Shown here piece by piece: positions 25,923-33,962 of a stretch of 64,000 nucleotides of DNA. The DNA is from Lichenibacterium minor (GTDB taxonomy: Bacteria; Pseudomonadota; Alphaproteobacteria; Rhizobiales; Beijerinckiaceae), in the NCBI RefSeq assembly GCF_004137685.1, contig NZ_QYBB01000002.1:62001-126000 (forward strand). Direction: 5' to 3'. The notes beneath the pieces were generated by a model. The model saw nothing but the letters and a program-made list of their open reading frames with translations. It had not been told where the DNA came from and ran no database searches. The position numbers and the translations under genes were made by a program. Each line of letters starts with the position of its first letter. Within the stretch, counting starts at the first letter, position 1.

Positions 25923-26534
25923 ATGATGGCGAAAGCAAGTGACGGGCCGATCGGCGACTCCCCTGCGCTGTCGTCGCTGATCGCCGATGCGGCGGCGCGC
26001 CGGGGCCCCCCGCCCGTGCACCTGTGGAACCCGCCCTTCTGCGGCGACATCGACATGCGCATCGCGCGCGACGGTTCCTGGCACTACGGGGGTTCGCCCA
26101 TCGCCCGGCCCGCGCTGGTGAAGCTCTTCGCGTCCGTGCTGCGGCGCGACGCCGAGCGCTTCGTGCTGGTGACGCCGGCCGAGATGGTCGGCATCGCGGT
26201 CGAGGACGCGCCTTTCGTGGGCGTGGAGCTGTCCGGGGATCCGCAGGGGGGCCTCCGGATCCGCACCAACCTCGACGAATGGGTGGAGATCGGCGACGCG
26301 CACCCGCTGCGCTTCGAGCCCGGGCCCGCGGGGGCGCTGAAGCCCTACGCGCTGGTGCGGGGGGACCTGTGGGCGCTGGTGGGCCGCCCGGTCTTCTACG
26401 AGCTCGCCGCCCTGGGCGAGGTGCGGGAGCGGGACGGCAAGGACGTGTTCGGCATCGCATCGGGGCCGAGCTTCTTCCCCATGATGGACGCGGCGGACCT
26501 CGGCGCCGTCGGGCCGGATCCCGCGCTTGGCTGA
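25923..26534 (+). CDS. DUF1285 family protein
   Basis: A 203-residue soluble protein; ATG 25923 and ATG 25926 are both possible starts (MMAKASDGPIGDSPALSSLI). The DUF1285 pattern is clear: PPVHLWNPPFCGDIDMRIAR, DGSWHYGGSPIARPALVKLF and FVLVTPAEMVGIAVEDAPF. The fold is known but the role is not. It overlaps the next gene, a Nudix hydrolase, by 8 nt. This order is common in Hyphomicrobiales, where a CCA-adding enzyme usually follows; here that gene is at 42975 instead. Confidence 0.92.
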   Translation: MMAKASDGPIGDSPALSSLIADAAARRGPPPVHLWNPPFCGDIDMRIARDGSWHYGGSPIARPALVKLFASVLRRDAERFVLVTPAEMVGIAVEDAPFVGVELSGDPQGGLRIRTNLDEWVEIGDAHPLRFEPGPAGALKPYALVRGDLWALVGRPVFYELAALGEVRERDGKDVFGIASGPSFFPMMDAADLGAVGPDPALG

Positions 26535-27195
26535 GGCTTCCGCCGGCGTCGCGGCCGCGATCACGGCCGCCGACATCGAGGCGCGGGCGCGGGCGCGGCT
26601 GTGCTTCGACCTGCCCGAGCGCTGGGCCGAGATCGACGGCGCCGGCGGCCTGTCGGGCGGCGGCGACCACGTGCTCGACGGCCGCGCCTTCTTCACCGGG
26701 GTGCCCCGCGCCGCCGCGGTGCTGGTGGGCATCGTGACGCACCACCCCGTGCCGACCGTGCTGCTGACGACGCGGCTGGCGAGCCTGCGCCAGCATTCGG
26801 GCCAGGTGGCCTTCCCGGGCGGCAAGGTGGACGCCTCCGACGCGTCGCCCCTGGCCGCGGCCCTGCGCGAGGCCGAGGAGGAGGTGGGGCTGGACCGCGC
26901 CGCCGTGACGCCGCTCGGCTACCTCGACACCTACCTCACCGGCACGGGCTTCATGGTGATGCCGGCCCTGTGCCTGATCCGCCCGCCGCTGCGCCTCCGC
27001 GTGAACCCGGCCGAGGTGGCGGACGCCTTCGAGGTGCCCCTGCCCTTCCTGATGGACCCCGCCAACCACCGCAGGGAAGCCCGGGAGGTGATGGGCCGGG
27101 CGCGGCACTTCTACGCCATGACGCACGGGGACCGCACGGTGTGGGGCGCCACCGCGGGCATGCTGCGCAACCTGTACGAGAGGCTCTACGGCTGA
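26527..27195 (+). CDS. CoA pyrophosphatase (Nudix hydrolase)
   Basis: A 222-residue enzyme likely to cleave coenzyme A or its derivatives into phosphopantetheine and 3',5'-ADP. It begins at TTG 26527 (MAEASAGVAAAITAADIEAR), overlapping DUF1285 by 8 nt. RQHSGQVAFPGGKVD followed by AALREAEEEVGLD is the Nudix box of the CoA-diphosphatase group, with Asp where the first Glu is usual. LGYLDTYLTGTGFMVMPALC matches the downstream UPF0035-type motif. It ends in TGATG, shared with the next start. Confidence 0.93.
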   Translation: MAEASAGVAAAITAADIEARARARLCFDLPERWAEIDGAGGLSGGGDHVLDGRAFFTGVPRAAAVLVGIVTHHPVPTVLLTTRLASLRQHSGQVAFPGGKVDASDASPLAAALREAEEEVGLDRAAVTPLGYLDTYLTGTGFMVMPALCLIRPPLRLRVNPAEVADAFEVPLPFLMDPANHRREAREVMGRARHFYAMTHGDRTVWGATAGMLRNLYERLYG

Positions 27196-27455
27196 TGGGC
27201 CGCGCGCTGCTCGACGTGCTCGTGCCGTTCCTGCTGCCTTTCGCCGGCTACGCCGCCTACCTCGTGCTGCGCCGGCGCTACCCCTTCGTGCTGTCCGCTT
27301 GGTCGCGCGGGCCCCTCGCCGGGCTGGTGGTGGGCGGGCTGGCCCTCGTCGTGCTGTCGCTGCTGGCGGCCGGGCTCTTCGGCCACCGCGGCCGGGGGGA
27401 CTACGTGCCGGCCCATCTCGAGAACGGGGTGCTGGTGCCCGGAAGGATGGAGTGA
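27195..27455 (+). CDS. Small membrane protein, DUF6111-like
   Basis: An 86-residue protein starting at ATG 27195, which overlaps the Nudix stop by one base. Two spans (LLDVLVPFLLPFAGYAAYLV and GLVVGGLALVVLSLLAAGLF) flank an Arg-rich loop, and the tail DYVPAHLENGVLVPGRME is polar. It resembles the small DUF6111 proteins that follow CoA pyrophosphatase genes in relatives. Function unknown; the family call is from memory of synteny. Confidence 0.75.
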   Translation: MGRALLDVLVPFLLPFAGYAAYLVLRRRYPFVLSAWSRGPLAGLVVGGLALVVLSLLAAGLFGHRGRGDYVPAHLENGVLVPGRME

Positions 27456-27485
27456 GGCAGGGGAGCGATACGCGTTACCCTGCCT
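27455..27485 (+). terminator. Hairpin after the DUF1285 operon
   Basis: AGGCAGGG (27455-27462) and CCCTGCCT (27478-27485) form a perfect 8-bp stem with a 15-nt loop. The left arm overlaps the last base of the DUF6111 stop codon. No T-run follows. Confidence 0.5.
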
Positions 27486-27515
27486 TCTCGTCCTCACCCG
27501 CCTCGGGAGACGCCC

Positions 27516-28046
27516 CTGCCCCGCCTCGACCTCGCCCCCTTCGTCGTCCCGCCCGAGCGCCACGCCCTCCACCTGCCCGCTTTCGTCCGCGCCGCCCTGC
27601 CGCCCACGGGTGTGACGGTCTTCACCGTGCCGGAGGACGCGTCGGACACGGCGGCCTTCAGCGCCCGTTACGGCTTCGCCCTCGACGACTGCGCCAACAC
27701 CATCGTGCTGCGCTACCGCCAGGGCGGGGTCGACCGTCATGCCGCGGTGGTGAGCCTCGGGTCGCTCCGGCTCGACGTCAACGGGGCCGTCCGGGGGCAT
27801 CTCGGCGCCAAGAAGGCGTCCTTCGCGAGCCGCGACGACGCGACGGCGCTGACCGGGATGGAGTTCGGCGGCATCACCGCCTTCGGCCTGCCCGAAGGCT
27901 GGCGGGTGCTGGTCGACGGCGCCGTGACCGAGCGGGCCGAGGTCGTCATGGGGGCAGGCCTCCGCGCGGCCAAGCTGCTGCTGCGGCCCGCCGTGCTCGC
28001 CGCCCTGCCGGGCGTGGAGGTGGCGGCGCTGACGGCGCGGGGATGA
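27516..28046 (+). CDS. YbaK/EbsC-family aminoacyl-tRNA deacylase-like protein
   Basis: YbaK proteins hydrolyse misacylated tRNAs. The core (FTVPEDASDTAAFSARYGFA, DDCANTIVLRYRQGG, LDVNGAVRGHLGAKKASFAS, MEFGGITAFGLPEGWRVLVD) fits the family. The first GTG (27612) would remove the N-terminal helix HLPAFVRAALPPTGVTVF that the family normally has. The frame stays open upstream to the previous stop with no ATG, GTG or TTG. CTG 27516-27518 lies 7 nt behind GGAG, and G/C third positions begin exactly there, so a CTG start giving 176 residues is preferred. The conservative alternative is 27612. Confidence 0.8.
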   Translation: MPRLDLAPFVVPPERHALHLPAFVRAALPPTGVTVFTVPEDASDTAAFSARYGFALDDCANTIVLRYRQGGVDRHAAVVSLGSLRLDVNGAVRGHLGAKKASFASRDDATALTGMEFGGITAFGLPEGWRVLVDGAVTERAEVVMGAGLRAAKLLLRPAVLAALPGVEVAALTARG

Positions 28047-28136
28047 GGGAGGGGGCGTGTGGAGGGCGGAGCGGCCCGTCCTGGCACGCGTCTTGAAAGC
28101 CGTCTCGCCAAGCCAACCCCGACGCGAGCCCGCCCC

Positions 28137-29312
28137 ATGCCCGACCTGTTCAGCCCCTACACGCTCAAGGGCGTGACGCTGCGCAACCGCATCGCCATGT
28201 CGCCCATGACCATGTACAACTCGGTCGACGGCAAGCTCGACGACTACCACGTGAGCTACCTCGGCGCCCGCGCGGCCGGCGGCTTCGGCCTGGTGTTCGG
28301 CGAGCAGATGGCCATCACGCCGGACGGCCGCACCACCACCTCCTGCGCCGGCATCTGGGACGACGCGCAGATCGAGGGCCACGCCCGCGTCTGCTCGATC
28401 ATCGAGCGCATGGGCGGCGTGCCCGCCATCCAGCTCGGCCACACCGGGCGCAAGGGCAGCGAGCTGCCGCCCCACAAGGGCACCAACGAGCAGGGCACCT
28501 GGAAGCAGCTGCCGCCCGACCACGAGCACGGCTGGGAATGCGTGGCGCCGTCCGCCATCCCCTACGGCGGCGGCGGCCACATCTACCCGGTGCGCGAGCT
28601 TTCGATCGACGACATCCACGCGCTGCACCGGTCCTACGCCGACGCGGCGAAGCGGGCGCTCGCGGCCGGCTACAAGTGGCTGGAGATGCACTATGCCCAC
28701 GGCTACCTCGGGGCGTCCTTCTTCTCTCCGCTCGCCAACCAGCGCACCGACCGGTACGGCGGCTCGGTCGAGAACCGCGTCCGCTTCCACCTCGAAGCGC
28801 TCGACGCGGTCAGGGCCGTGTGGCCGGAAGAATACCCCCTGACCATGCGGCTCGGCTCGGACGACCTCCACCCCGAGGGCGTGCAGTTCGACGACTCGAT
28901 CCTCGCCATCCGCATGATGAAGGAGCACGGGCTCGACCTCGCGGACCTCAGCCTCGGCTTCAACACCGACGAGATGACCAACCCGCCGATGAACGAGGTC
29001 GGCTTCATGCTGAAGCGCGCCAACCGGGTGCGCGAGGAGGTCGGCATCCCGGTGGCGACGAGCTGGAACCTCGGCGTGCCCGCCAACGCCGACCGCGCGG
29101 TCCGCGAGGAGCTGATCGACCTCGTGTTCCTGGGCCGGCCCGCGCTCGCCAACCCGCACTGGCCCGTGTGGGCGGCGCGCGAACTGCGGCACGAGGACCC
29201 GTTCCACCTCGTGCCGCAGGACTGGGCCTGGTGGCTGCGCAACTTCCGCGGCCACGGCCCTTCCATCGGCCTGCCCCCCGCCGGAGGGGAAGCGGAAGGC
29301 CGGGCGGCGTGA
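28137..29312 (+). CDS. Old Yellow Enzyme-type NADH:flavin oxidoreductase
   Basis: A 391-residue FMN-dependent ene-reductase starting at ATG 28137 (MPDLFSPYTLKGVTLRNRIA). LRNRIAMSPMTMYNSVDGKL and AIQLGHTGRKGSE fit the YqjM/XenA class. The catalytic pair is the His-x-x-His in WLEMHYAHGYLGASFFSPLA, followed by NQRTDRYGGSVENRVRF, the strongest family signature. VFLGRPALANPHWP is the phosphate-binding end. Tyr replaces the small residue usually found between the two His. Substrates are activated alkenes, nitro compounds or similar. It precedes ugpB, but a perfect palindrome after its stop separates the two. Confidence 0.94.
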   Translation: MPDLFSPYTLKGVTLRNRIAMSPMTMYNSVDGKLDDYHVSYLGARAAGGFGLVFGEQMAITPDGRTTTSCAGIWDDAQIEGHARVCSIIERMGGVPAIQLGHTGRKGSELPPHKGTNEQGTWKQLPPDHEHGWECVAPSAIPYGGGGHIYPVRELSIDDIHALHRSYADAAKRALAAGYKWLEMHYAHGYLGASFFSPLANQRTDRYGGSVENRVRFHLEALDAVRAVWPEEYPLTMRLGSDDLHPEGVQFDDSILAIRMMKEHGLDLADLSLGFNTDEMTNPPMNEVGFMLKRANRVREEVGIPVATSWNLGVPANADRAVREELIDLVFLGRPALANPHWPVWAARELRHEDPFHLVPQDWAWWLRNFRGHGPSIGLPPAGGEAEGRAA

Positions 29313-29329
29313 GCGGCGACGTCGCCGCT
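29312..29329 (+). terminator. 18-bp perfect palindrome after the OYE gene
   Basis: AGCGGCGAC-GTCGCCGCT starts on the last base of the OYE stop codon and is fully self-complementary. It can form a stem of 7 bp with a 4-nt loop. It separates the OYE gene from the ugp leader. Confidence 0.5.
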
Positions 29330-29351
29330 GCGGCGCAGCAAGAATAGGCGA

Positions 29352-29369
29352 CCGTCACATCACTGACAT
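29352..29369 (+). promoter_or_regulatory. Candidate Pho box upstream of ugpB
   Basis: CCGTCAC-ATCA-CTGACAT has the architecture of a PhoB site: two 7-mers matching CTGTCAT in 5 and 6 of 7 positions, separated by 4 nt (11-nt period). It lies 128 bp before ugpB, whose operon is a known Pho-regulon member in E. coli and Sinorhizobium. A -10 element at the expected distance is not convincing. Confidence 0.5.
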
Positions 29370-29497
29370 GGACCGCCTCCTGGCAGTCTCGTCCATGGTT
29401 ATCGCAAGCAAAGCCGCGCTCCGGCGCTTGCGGGCGCACGGCATTTCGCTATGACTCCGCCGCGCGGCGAATCGTCTTCGCCCGCGGGAGACACGCC

Positions 29498-30838
29498 ATG
29501 GATCGTCGCAACCTGATCGCGGGAGCCGGCACCCTCGCCGCCTGGGCGGCCCTGCCGGGTGTGGCCCGCGCCGCCGGCGAGCCCACCCGCATCACGTTCT
29601 GGCACGCCATGCCGGCCGCCAACGGCGAAGAGGTCAACCGCATCGTGCGGGACTTCAACGCCAGCCAGTCCGACGTGGTGGTGGACGCCGTGTTCAAGGG
29701 CACCTACCCCGAAACGCTGACGGCCTCCATCGCGGCCTATCGCGCCGGGCAGGCGCCGCACATCGCCCAGGTCTTCGAGGTCGGCACCGGCACGATGCTG
29801 CAGGCCGGCCCCGCCATCAAGCCGGCCTGGAAGCTCGCCGAGGAGACCGGCTTCGCGCTCGACCCGAAGAGCTACGTCCCCGGCGTGCGCGGCTATTACA
29901 GCCTGCCCGACGGCAAGCTCGCCTCCATGCCGTTCAACTCCTCGACGGCGGTCATGTGGTACAACAAGGACGCCTTCGAGAAGGCCGGCCTCGACCCCGA
30001 GAAGCCGCCCGTCACCTATGCGGAGTTCGACGCGGTCGCCCGCACCCTGGCGGCGAAGGCGCCGACACCCATCGCCACCACCACGGCCTGGATGCCCTGG
30101 ATCCAGTTCGAAGAATTCGCCGCGATCCAGAACCTCGCCTACGCCACCGAGGGGGATGGCTACGATGGGCTCGGCGCGCAGCTGCTCGTCAACGGGAAGC
30201 CCTTCGTGGCGCAGCTGCAGCGCTTCCTCGACCTCAGCAAGGAGGGCGCCTTCAAATACACGGGCCGCGACTCCGCTCCGGACATGACCTTCTATTCCGG
30301 CCAGGCCGCCATCGGCTTCGGCTCCTCCTCGGGCCGCGCCGACATCGTCAAGAACGCGAAGTTCCGGTACAGCGAGGCCCTGCTGCCGACGGACCCTTCG
30401 CTGAACCCGAAGCCGAACAATTCCATCATCGGCGGCGCCAGCCTGTGGGCGCTCACCGCCCCGAACCGCACCGAGGCCGAGTACAAGGCGGTGGCGAAGT
30501 TCTACGCCTTCATCTCGCAGCCCGAGCAGGTGGCGCTCTACGCCCAGCACACCGGCTACGTGCCGGTGACCACGGCCGGCTACGCCGCCACCAAGCAGGC
30601 GGGCTACTACGAGAAGAACCCCGGCACCGAGGTGCCGGTGCAGCAGTTGGAGCGCGGCGAGCTCACGCCGAACTCGCGCGGGTTGCGCCTCGGCCGCCTG
30701 CCCGAGATCCGCGCCGTCATCTACGAGGAGATCGAGAAGGCGCTGCAGGGCCAGCAGGGCGCGCAGGCCGCCCTGGACGTCGCGGTGGAGCGCGGCAACA
30801 AGGTGCTGCGCGACTTCCAGAAATCCGCGCGCGGCTGA
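29498..30838 (+). CDS. ugpB: sn-Glycerol-3-phosphate ABC transporter, substrate-binding protein
   Basis: A 446-residue periplasmic binding protein that delivers glycerol-3-phosphate (and possibly glycerophosphodiesters) to UgpAEC. It starts MDRRNLIAGAGTLAAWAALP, with a twin-Arg-like signal ending in VARAAGEP. TRITFWHAMPAANGEEVNRI opens the mature UgpB domain, and FNSSTAVMWYNKDAFEKAGL, AIGFGSSSGRADIVKN and GYVPVTTAGYAATKQAGYY are UgpB-specific blocks. A GGGAG ribosome site precedes the ATG. It is the first gene of ugpBAEC, 13 bp before ugpA. Confidence 0.96.
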   Translation: MDRRNLIAGAGTLAAWAALPGVARAAGEPTRITFWHAMPAANGEEVNRIVRDFNASQSDVVVDAVFKGTYPETLTASIAAYRAGQAPHIAQVFEVGTGTMLQAGPAIKPAWKLAEETGFALDPKSYVPGVRGYYSLPDGKLASMPFNSSTAVMWYNKDAFEKAGLDPEKPPVTYAEFDAVARTLAAKAPTPIATTTAWMPWIQFEEFAAIQNLAYATEGDGYDGLGAQLLVNGKPFVAQLQRFLDLSKEGAFKYTGRDSAPDMTFYSGQAAIGFGSSSGRADIVKNAKFRYSEALLPTDPSLNPKPNNSIIGGASLWALTAPNRTEAEYKAVAKFYAFISQPEQVALYAQHTGYVPVTTAGYAATKQAGYYEKNPGTEVPVQQLERGELTPNSRGLRLGRLPEIRAVIYEEIEKALQGQQGAQAALDVAVERGNKVLRDFQKSARG

Positions 30839-30851
30839 CCCGCCGCCGCCC

Positions 30852-31733
30852 ATGGAACGCCGGACGCTTTTCCCGGGGCGGGCGCTGCCCGCCCTGCTGA
30901 TCCTGCCGCAGCTCGTCCTGACGGCGGTGTTCTTCCTGTGGCCGGCCGCCCAGGCCATCTGGCTCAGCACCCGGCGCGAGGACGCCTTCGGGACCAGCAC
31001 GGCTTTCGTCGGCCTGGAAAACTTCGCCGACCTGTTCGCCGACCCGCTCTACGTGGCGGCGGCCGGGCGCACCGCGCTGTTCTGCACGGCCGTCACCGCG
31101 CTGGCCATGGGGGCCGCGCTGCTGCTCGCCGTCTTCGCCGACGCCGAGATCCGCGGCCGCGCCTTCTACCGCACCATGCTGATCTGGCCCTACGCGGTCG
31201 CGCCCGCCATGGCGGCGGTGCTGTGGGTGCTGATGTTCCAGCCGCAGATCGGCCTCGTCGGCGCTTGGCTGAACCGGGTCGGGATCCGCTGGGACTACAG
31301 GCTCGACGGGACGGAGGCGATGGCGCTGGTGATCGGGGCCGCCGCCTGGAAGCAGGTCAGCTATAACTTCATCTTCTTCCTGGCGGGGCTGCAGGCCGTG
31401 CCGAAGACGATCATCGAGGCCGCCCGCATCGACGGCGCCCGCGGGTTCCACCGCTTCCGCACCATCGTGCTGCCGCTGCTGATGCCCACCGTGTACTTCC
31501 TGCTGGTGGTCGACGTGGTCTACGCGGCCTTCGACACGTTCGCGACCGTCTACGCCCTCACGCAGGGCGGCCCCGGCCAGTCCACCCAGACGCTGGTGCT
31601 CAAGGTGTACCTCGACGGCATCGTCAACGCCGACGTCGGCTCCTCGTCGGCGCAGTCGGTGGTGCTGATGGCGGGGGTGATCCTGCTGTCCTCGCTGCAG
31701 TTCAGGTTCCTCGGACGGAAAAGCGCGACGTGA
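30852..31733 (+). CDS. ugpA: sn-Glycerol-3-phosphate ABC transporter, permease UgpA
   Basis: A 293-residue inner-membrane permease with six spans, beginning MERRTLFPGRALPALLILPQ. FFLWPAAQAIWLSTRREDAF and FVGLENFADLFADPLY match UgpA. The ATPase-contacting EAA loop is EAARIDGARGFHRFRTIVLP at about residue 205. FATVYALTQGGPGQSTQTLV follows near the last spans. It lies 13 bp downstream of ugpB and pairs with UgpE. Confidence 0.95.
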   Translation: MERRTLFPGRALPALLILPQLVLTAVFFLWPAAQAIWLSTRREDAFGTSTAFVGLENFADLFADPLYVAAAGRTALFCTAVTALAMGAALLLAVFADAEIRGRAFYRTMLIWPYAVAPAMAAVLWVLMFQPQIGLVGAWLNRVGIRWDYRLDGTEAMALVIGAAAWKQVSYNFIFFLAGLQAVPKTIIEAARIDGARGFHRFRTIVLPLLMPTVYFLLVVDVVYAAFDTFATVYALTQGGPGQSTQTLVLKVYLDGIVNADVGSSSAQSVVLMAGVILLSSLQFRFLGRKSAT

Positions 31734-31854
31734 CCATGGTCCACGGCGGAACATCGTGTCCCTCCCCCACCCCGAGCGGGGCGCGGATCGCCCGCGTCGA
31801 AGCACGGGACGGCGCTCCCGTTCCCCTTCCGCGTCCGGCCACGGGCGGGCGGCC

Positions 31855-32679
31855 ATGACCTCCCGCCTCCTCCCCCACGCCGTGTTGGTCGCGGCCCTGC
31901 TCGTCTTCGCCCTGCCGATCTGGATCGCGGTCGTGGGCGCTACGCAGGAGTCCTCGGCCATCGCGCGGGGCGAGATGTCGCTGCTGCCGAACCTGTCGGG
32001 CTTCGGCGTCTTCGGCGACGTGCTGATGAACGGCGCCACCGGGACCGGGCCGGTGTGGCGCGAGCTGCTGGTGTCGGCCGGGATGGCGCTCGCCATCGCG
32101 CTCGGCAAGATCGCCGTCTCGATCCCCTCGGCCTATGCGGTGGTGTTCTTCCGCTTTCCGTTCCGCATGACGGCCTTCTGGCTGATCTTCCTCACGCTGA
32201 TGCTGCCCGTGGAGGTCCGGCTCATCCCGACCTTCCAGGTCATGTCGTCGCTGAACCTGATCAACAGCTTCACGGGCCTCACGGTGCCGCTGATCGCTTC
32301 CGCCACGGCGACGCTGCTGTTCCGGCAAACCTTCGCGACCCTGCCCGACGAGCTGGTCGAGGCGGCGCGGATGGACGGCGCCGGGCCGCTGCGGTTCCTG
32401 TTCGACGTGGTGATCCCCATGTCGGCCGCCAACATCGCGGCGCTGTTCGTGATCCTCTTCGTCTACGGCTGGAACCAGTACCTGTGGCCGCTGCTGGTCG
32501 CCACCGACCCGCACCTCGACACGGTGGTGATCGGCATCGTCAAGATGATCGGGCTCGACCGCGAAACGGAGTGGAACAAGGTGATGGCCACGGCCGTGCT
32601 GGCGCTGGTCCCGCCCGTGGCGGTCGTGCTCCTGATGCAGCGCTGGTTCGTCAAGGGCCTCACGGAAGGGGACAAGTGA
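31855..32679 (+). CDS. ugpE: sn-Glycerol-3-phosphate ABC transporter, permease UgpE
   Basis: A 274-residue permease with six spans, from ATG 31855 (MTSRLLPHAVLVAALLVFAL). The frame extends to a GTG at 31756, but that extension is Arg/Pro-rich and absent from the family. VEVRLIPTFQVMSSLNLINS and the EAA loop EAARMDGAGPLRFLFDVVIP identify it, and YGWNQYLWPLLVATDPHLDT is characteristic of UgpE. A 121-bp spacer after ugpA is long for this operon. The stop overlaps the ugpC start (TGATG). Confidence 0.95.
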   Translation: MTSRLLPHAVLVAALLVFALPIWIAVVGATQESSAIARGEMSLLPNLSGFGVFGDVLMNGATGTGPVWRELLVSAGMALAIALGKIAVSIPSAYAVVFFRFPFRMTAFWLIFLTLMLPVEVRLIPTFQVMSSLNLINSFTGLTVPLIASATATLLFRQTFATLPDELVEAARMDGAGPLRFLFDVVIPMSAANIAALFVILFVYGWNQYLWPLLVATDPHLDTVVIGIVKMIGLDRETEWNKVMATAVLALVPPVAVVLLMQRWFVKGLTEGDK

Positions 32680-33755
32680 TGGCCGGGCTGACCCTGCAGG
32701 ACCTGCGCAAGAGCTTCGGCGGCACCGAGATCCTGAAGGGGGTCGACCTCGACCTCCCCGACGGGGAGATGCTGGTGATCGTCGGCGCGTCCGGCTGCGG
32801 CAAGTCCACGCTGCTGCGCCTCGTCGCCGGGCTGGAAACGCCGACGGCGGGCCGCATCCTCATCGACGGGCGCGACGTGACGGGCGTCGACCCGTCGGCG
32901 CGCGACATCGCCATGGTGTTCCAGAACTACGCGCTCTATCCGCACATGAGCGTGTTCGACAACATGGCCTACGGGCTGAAGATCCGCGGCCTGTCGCGCG
33001 CGGACATCCGCGCCAAGGTCGACGAGGCGTCGGCGCTGCTGGGGCTCGACGCGCTGCTCGCCCGCAAGCCGCGCCAGCTGTCGGGCGGACAGCGCCAACG
33101 GGTCGCCATGGGGCGCGCCATCGTGCGCGATCCGAAGCTGTTCCTCTTCGACGAGCCGCTGTCCAACCTCGACGCCAAACTGCGGGTGCAGATGCGCGGC
33201 GAGATCCGCCGCCTGCAGCGCCGCCTCGGGGTGACGAGCCTCTACGTCACCCACGATCAGGTCGAAGCCATGACGCTCGGCGACCGCCTGCTGGTGATGC
33301 ACGACGGCGTTCCGGTGCAGTTCGCCACCCCCATGGACGTCTTCGAGCGCCCGGCCGACACCTACGTGGCGGGTTTCATCGGCTCTCCGGCCATGAACCT
33401 CCTGCCCGGCATCCTCGAGCGCGACGGCTCCGCCGTGACGGTCGGCGGCGTCACGATCCCCCTCGCCGGGCGGCGCTTCACCGGCGCCGGGGGCCACCCC
33501 GTCACGGTCGGCATCCGCCCCGAGCACGTGGTGGTCGACCCGGCCGGCGCCGAATGGCCCGTCGAGCTGGTCGAGCCGCTGGGCTCGGAAACGCTGGTCC
33601 ACGCGGCCCGGCCGGGCGGTGCGACGCTGACGGTGAAGCTCGCGGGGGGCGGCACCGACGTGGGCGGCATGGTGCCGGTGCTGTTCCCGCCCGAACACCT
33701 GCACGTCTTCGATCGGAACACGGGGCGGCGGATGGAGCCGGCGAACGCGGCCTGA
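32679..33755 (+). CDS. ugpC: sn-Glycerol-3-phosphate ABC transporter, ATP-binding protein UgpC
   Basis: A 358-residue ATPase of the carbohydrate-uptake (MalK/UgpC) class, starting MAGLTLQDLRKSFGGTEILK and sharing one base with the ugpE stop. Walker A is VGASGCGKSTLLR, the Q-loop AMVFQNYALYPHMS, the signature LSGGQRQRVAMGRAIVR, Walker B LFLFDEPLSNLDAKL and the switch His in YVTHDQVEAMT. The C-terminal 120 residues form the regulatory TOBE/OB part (VGIRPEHVVVDPAGAEWPVE). It energises UgpAE and closes the operon. Confidence 0.96.
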   Translation: MAGLTLQDLRKSFGGTEILKGVDLDLPDGEMLVIVGASGCGKSTLLRLVAGLETPTAGRILIDGRDVTGVDPSARDIAMVFQNYALYPHMSVFDNMAYGLKIRGLSRADIRAKVDEASALLGLDALLARKPRQLSGGQRQRVAMGRAIVRDPKLFLFDEPLSNLDAKLRVQMRGEIRRLQRRLGVTSLYVTHDQVEAMTLGDRLLVMHDGVPVQFATPMDVFERPADTYVAGFIGSPAMNLLPGILERDGSAVTVGGVTIPLAGRRFTGAGGHPVTVGIRPEHVVVDPAGAEWPVELVEPLGSETLVHAARPGGATLTVKLAGGGTDVGGMVPVLFPPEHLHVFDRNTGRRMEPANAA

Positions 33756-33842
33756 CGGGGCGGCCGCACCGCGGACGACGCTTCGCCCGGCCTTCCCGGA
33801 CGCCGGCGGATTGACAAGCCGCCGCCGCGGCGTGTTCGCTCG

Positions 33843-33866
33843 CCCGTCCCGCATCGTCGGGACGGG
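33843..33866 (+). terminator. 9-bp hairpin after the ugp operon
   Basis: CCCGTCCCG (33843-33851) and CGGGACGGG (33858-33866) form a perfect 9-bp stem with a 6-nt loop, 88 bp past the ugpC stop. A TTGACA at 33811-33816 lies before it. The hairpin could end the ugp transcript or sit in the leader of the ModE-type gene. Confidence 0.5.
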
Positions 33867-33962
33867 AAACCGCCGGACGTCCATGGTTGAAGCGCGCTGC
33901 ATCGATCTGCCCGGCCCACGGCCCCGCCCGCCGTCCGCGGCGGCCGACGCGCGGGGGCCGTC

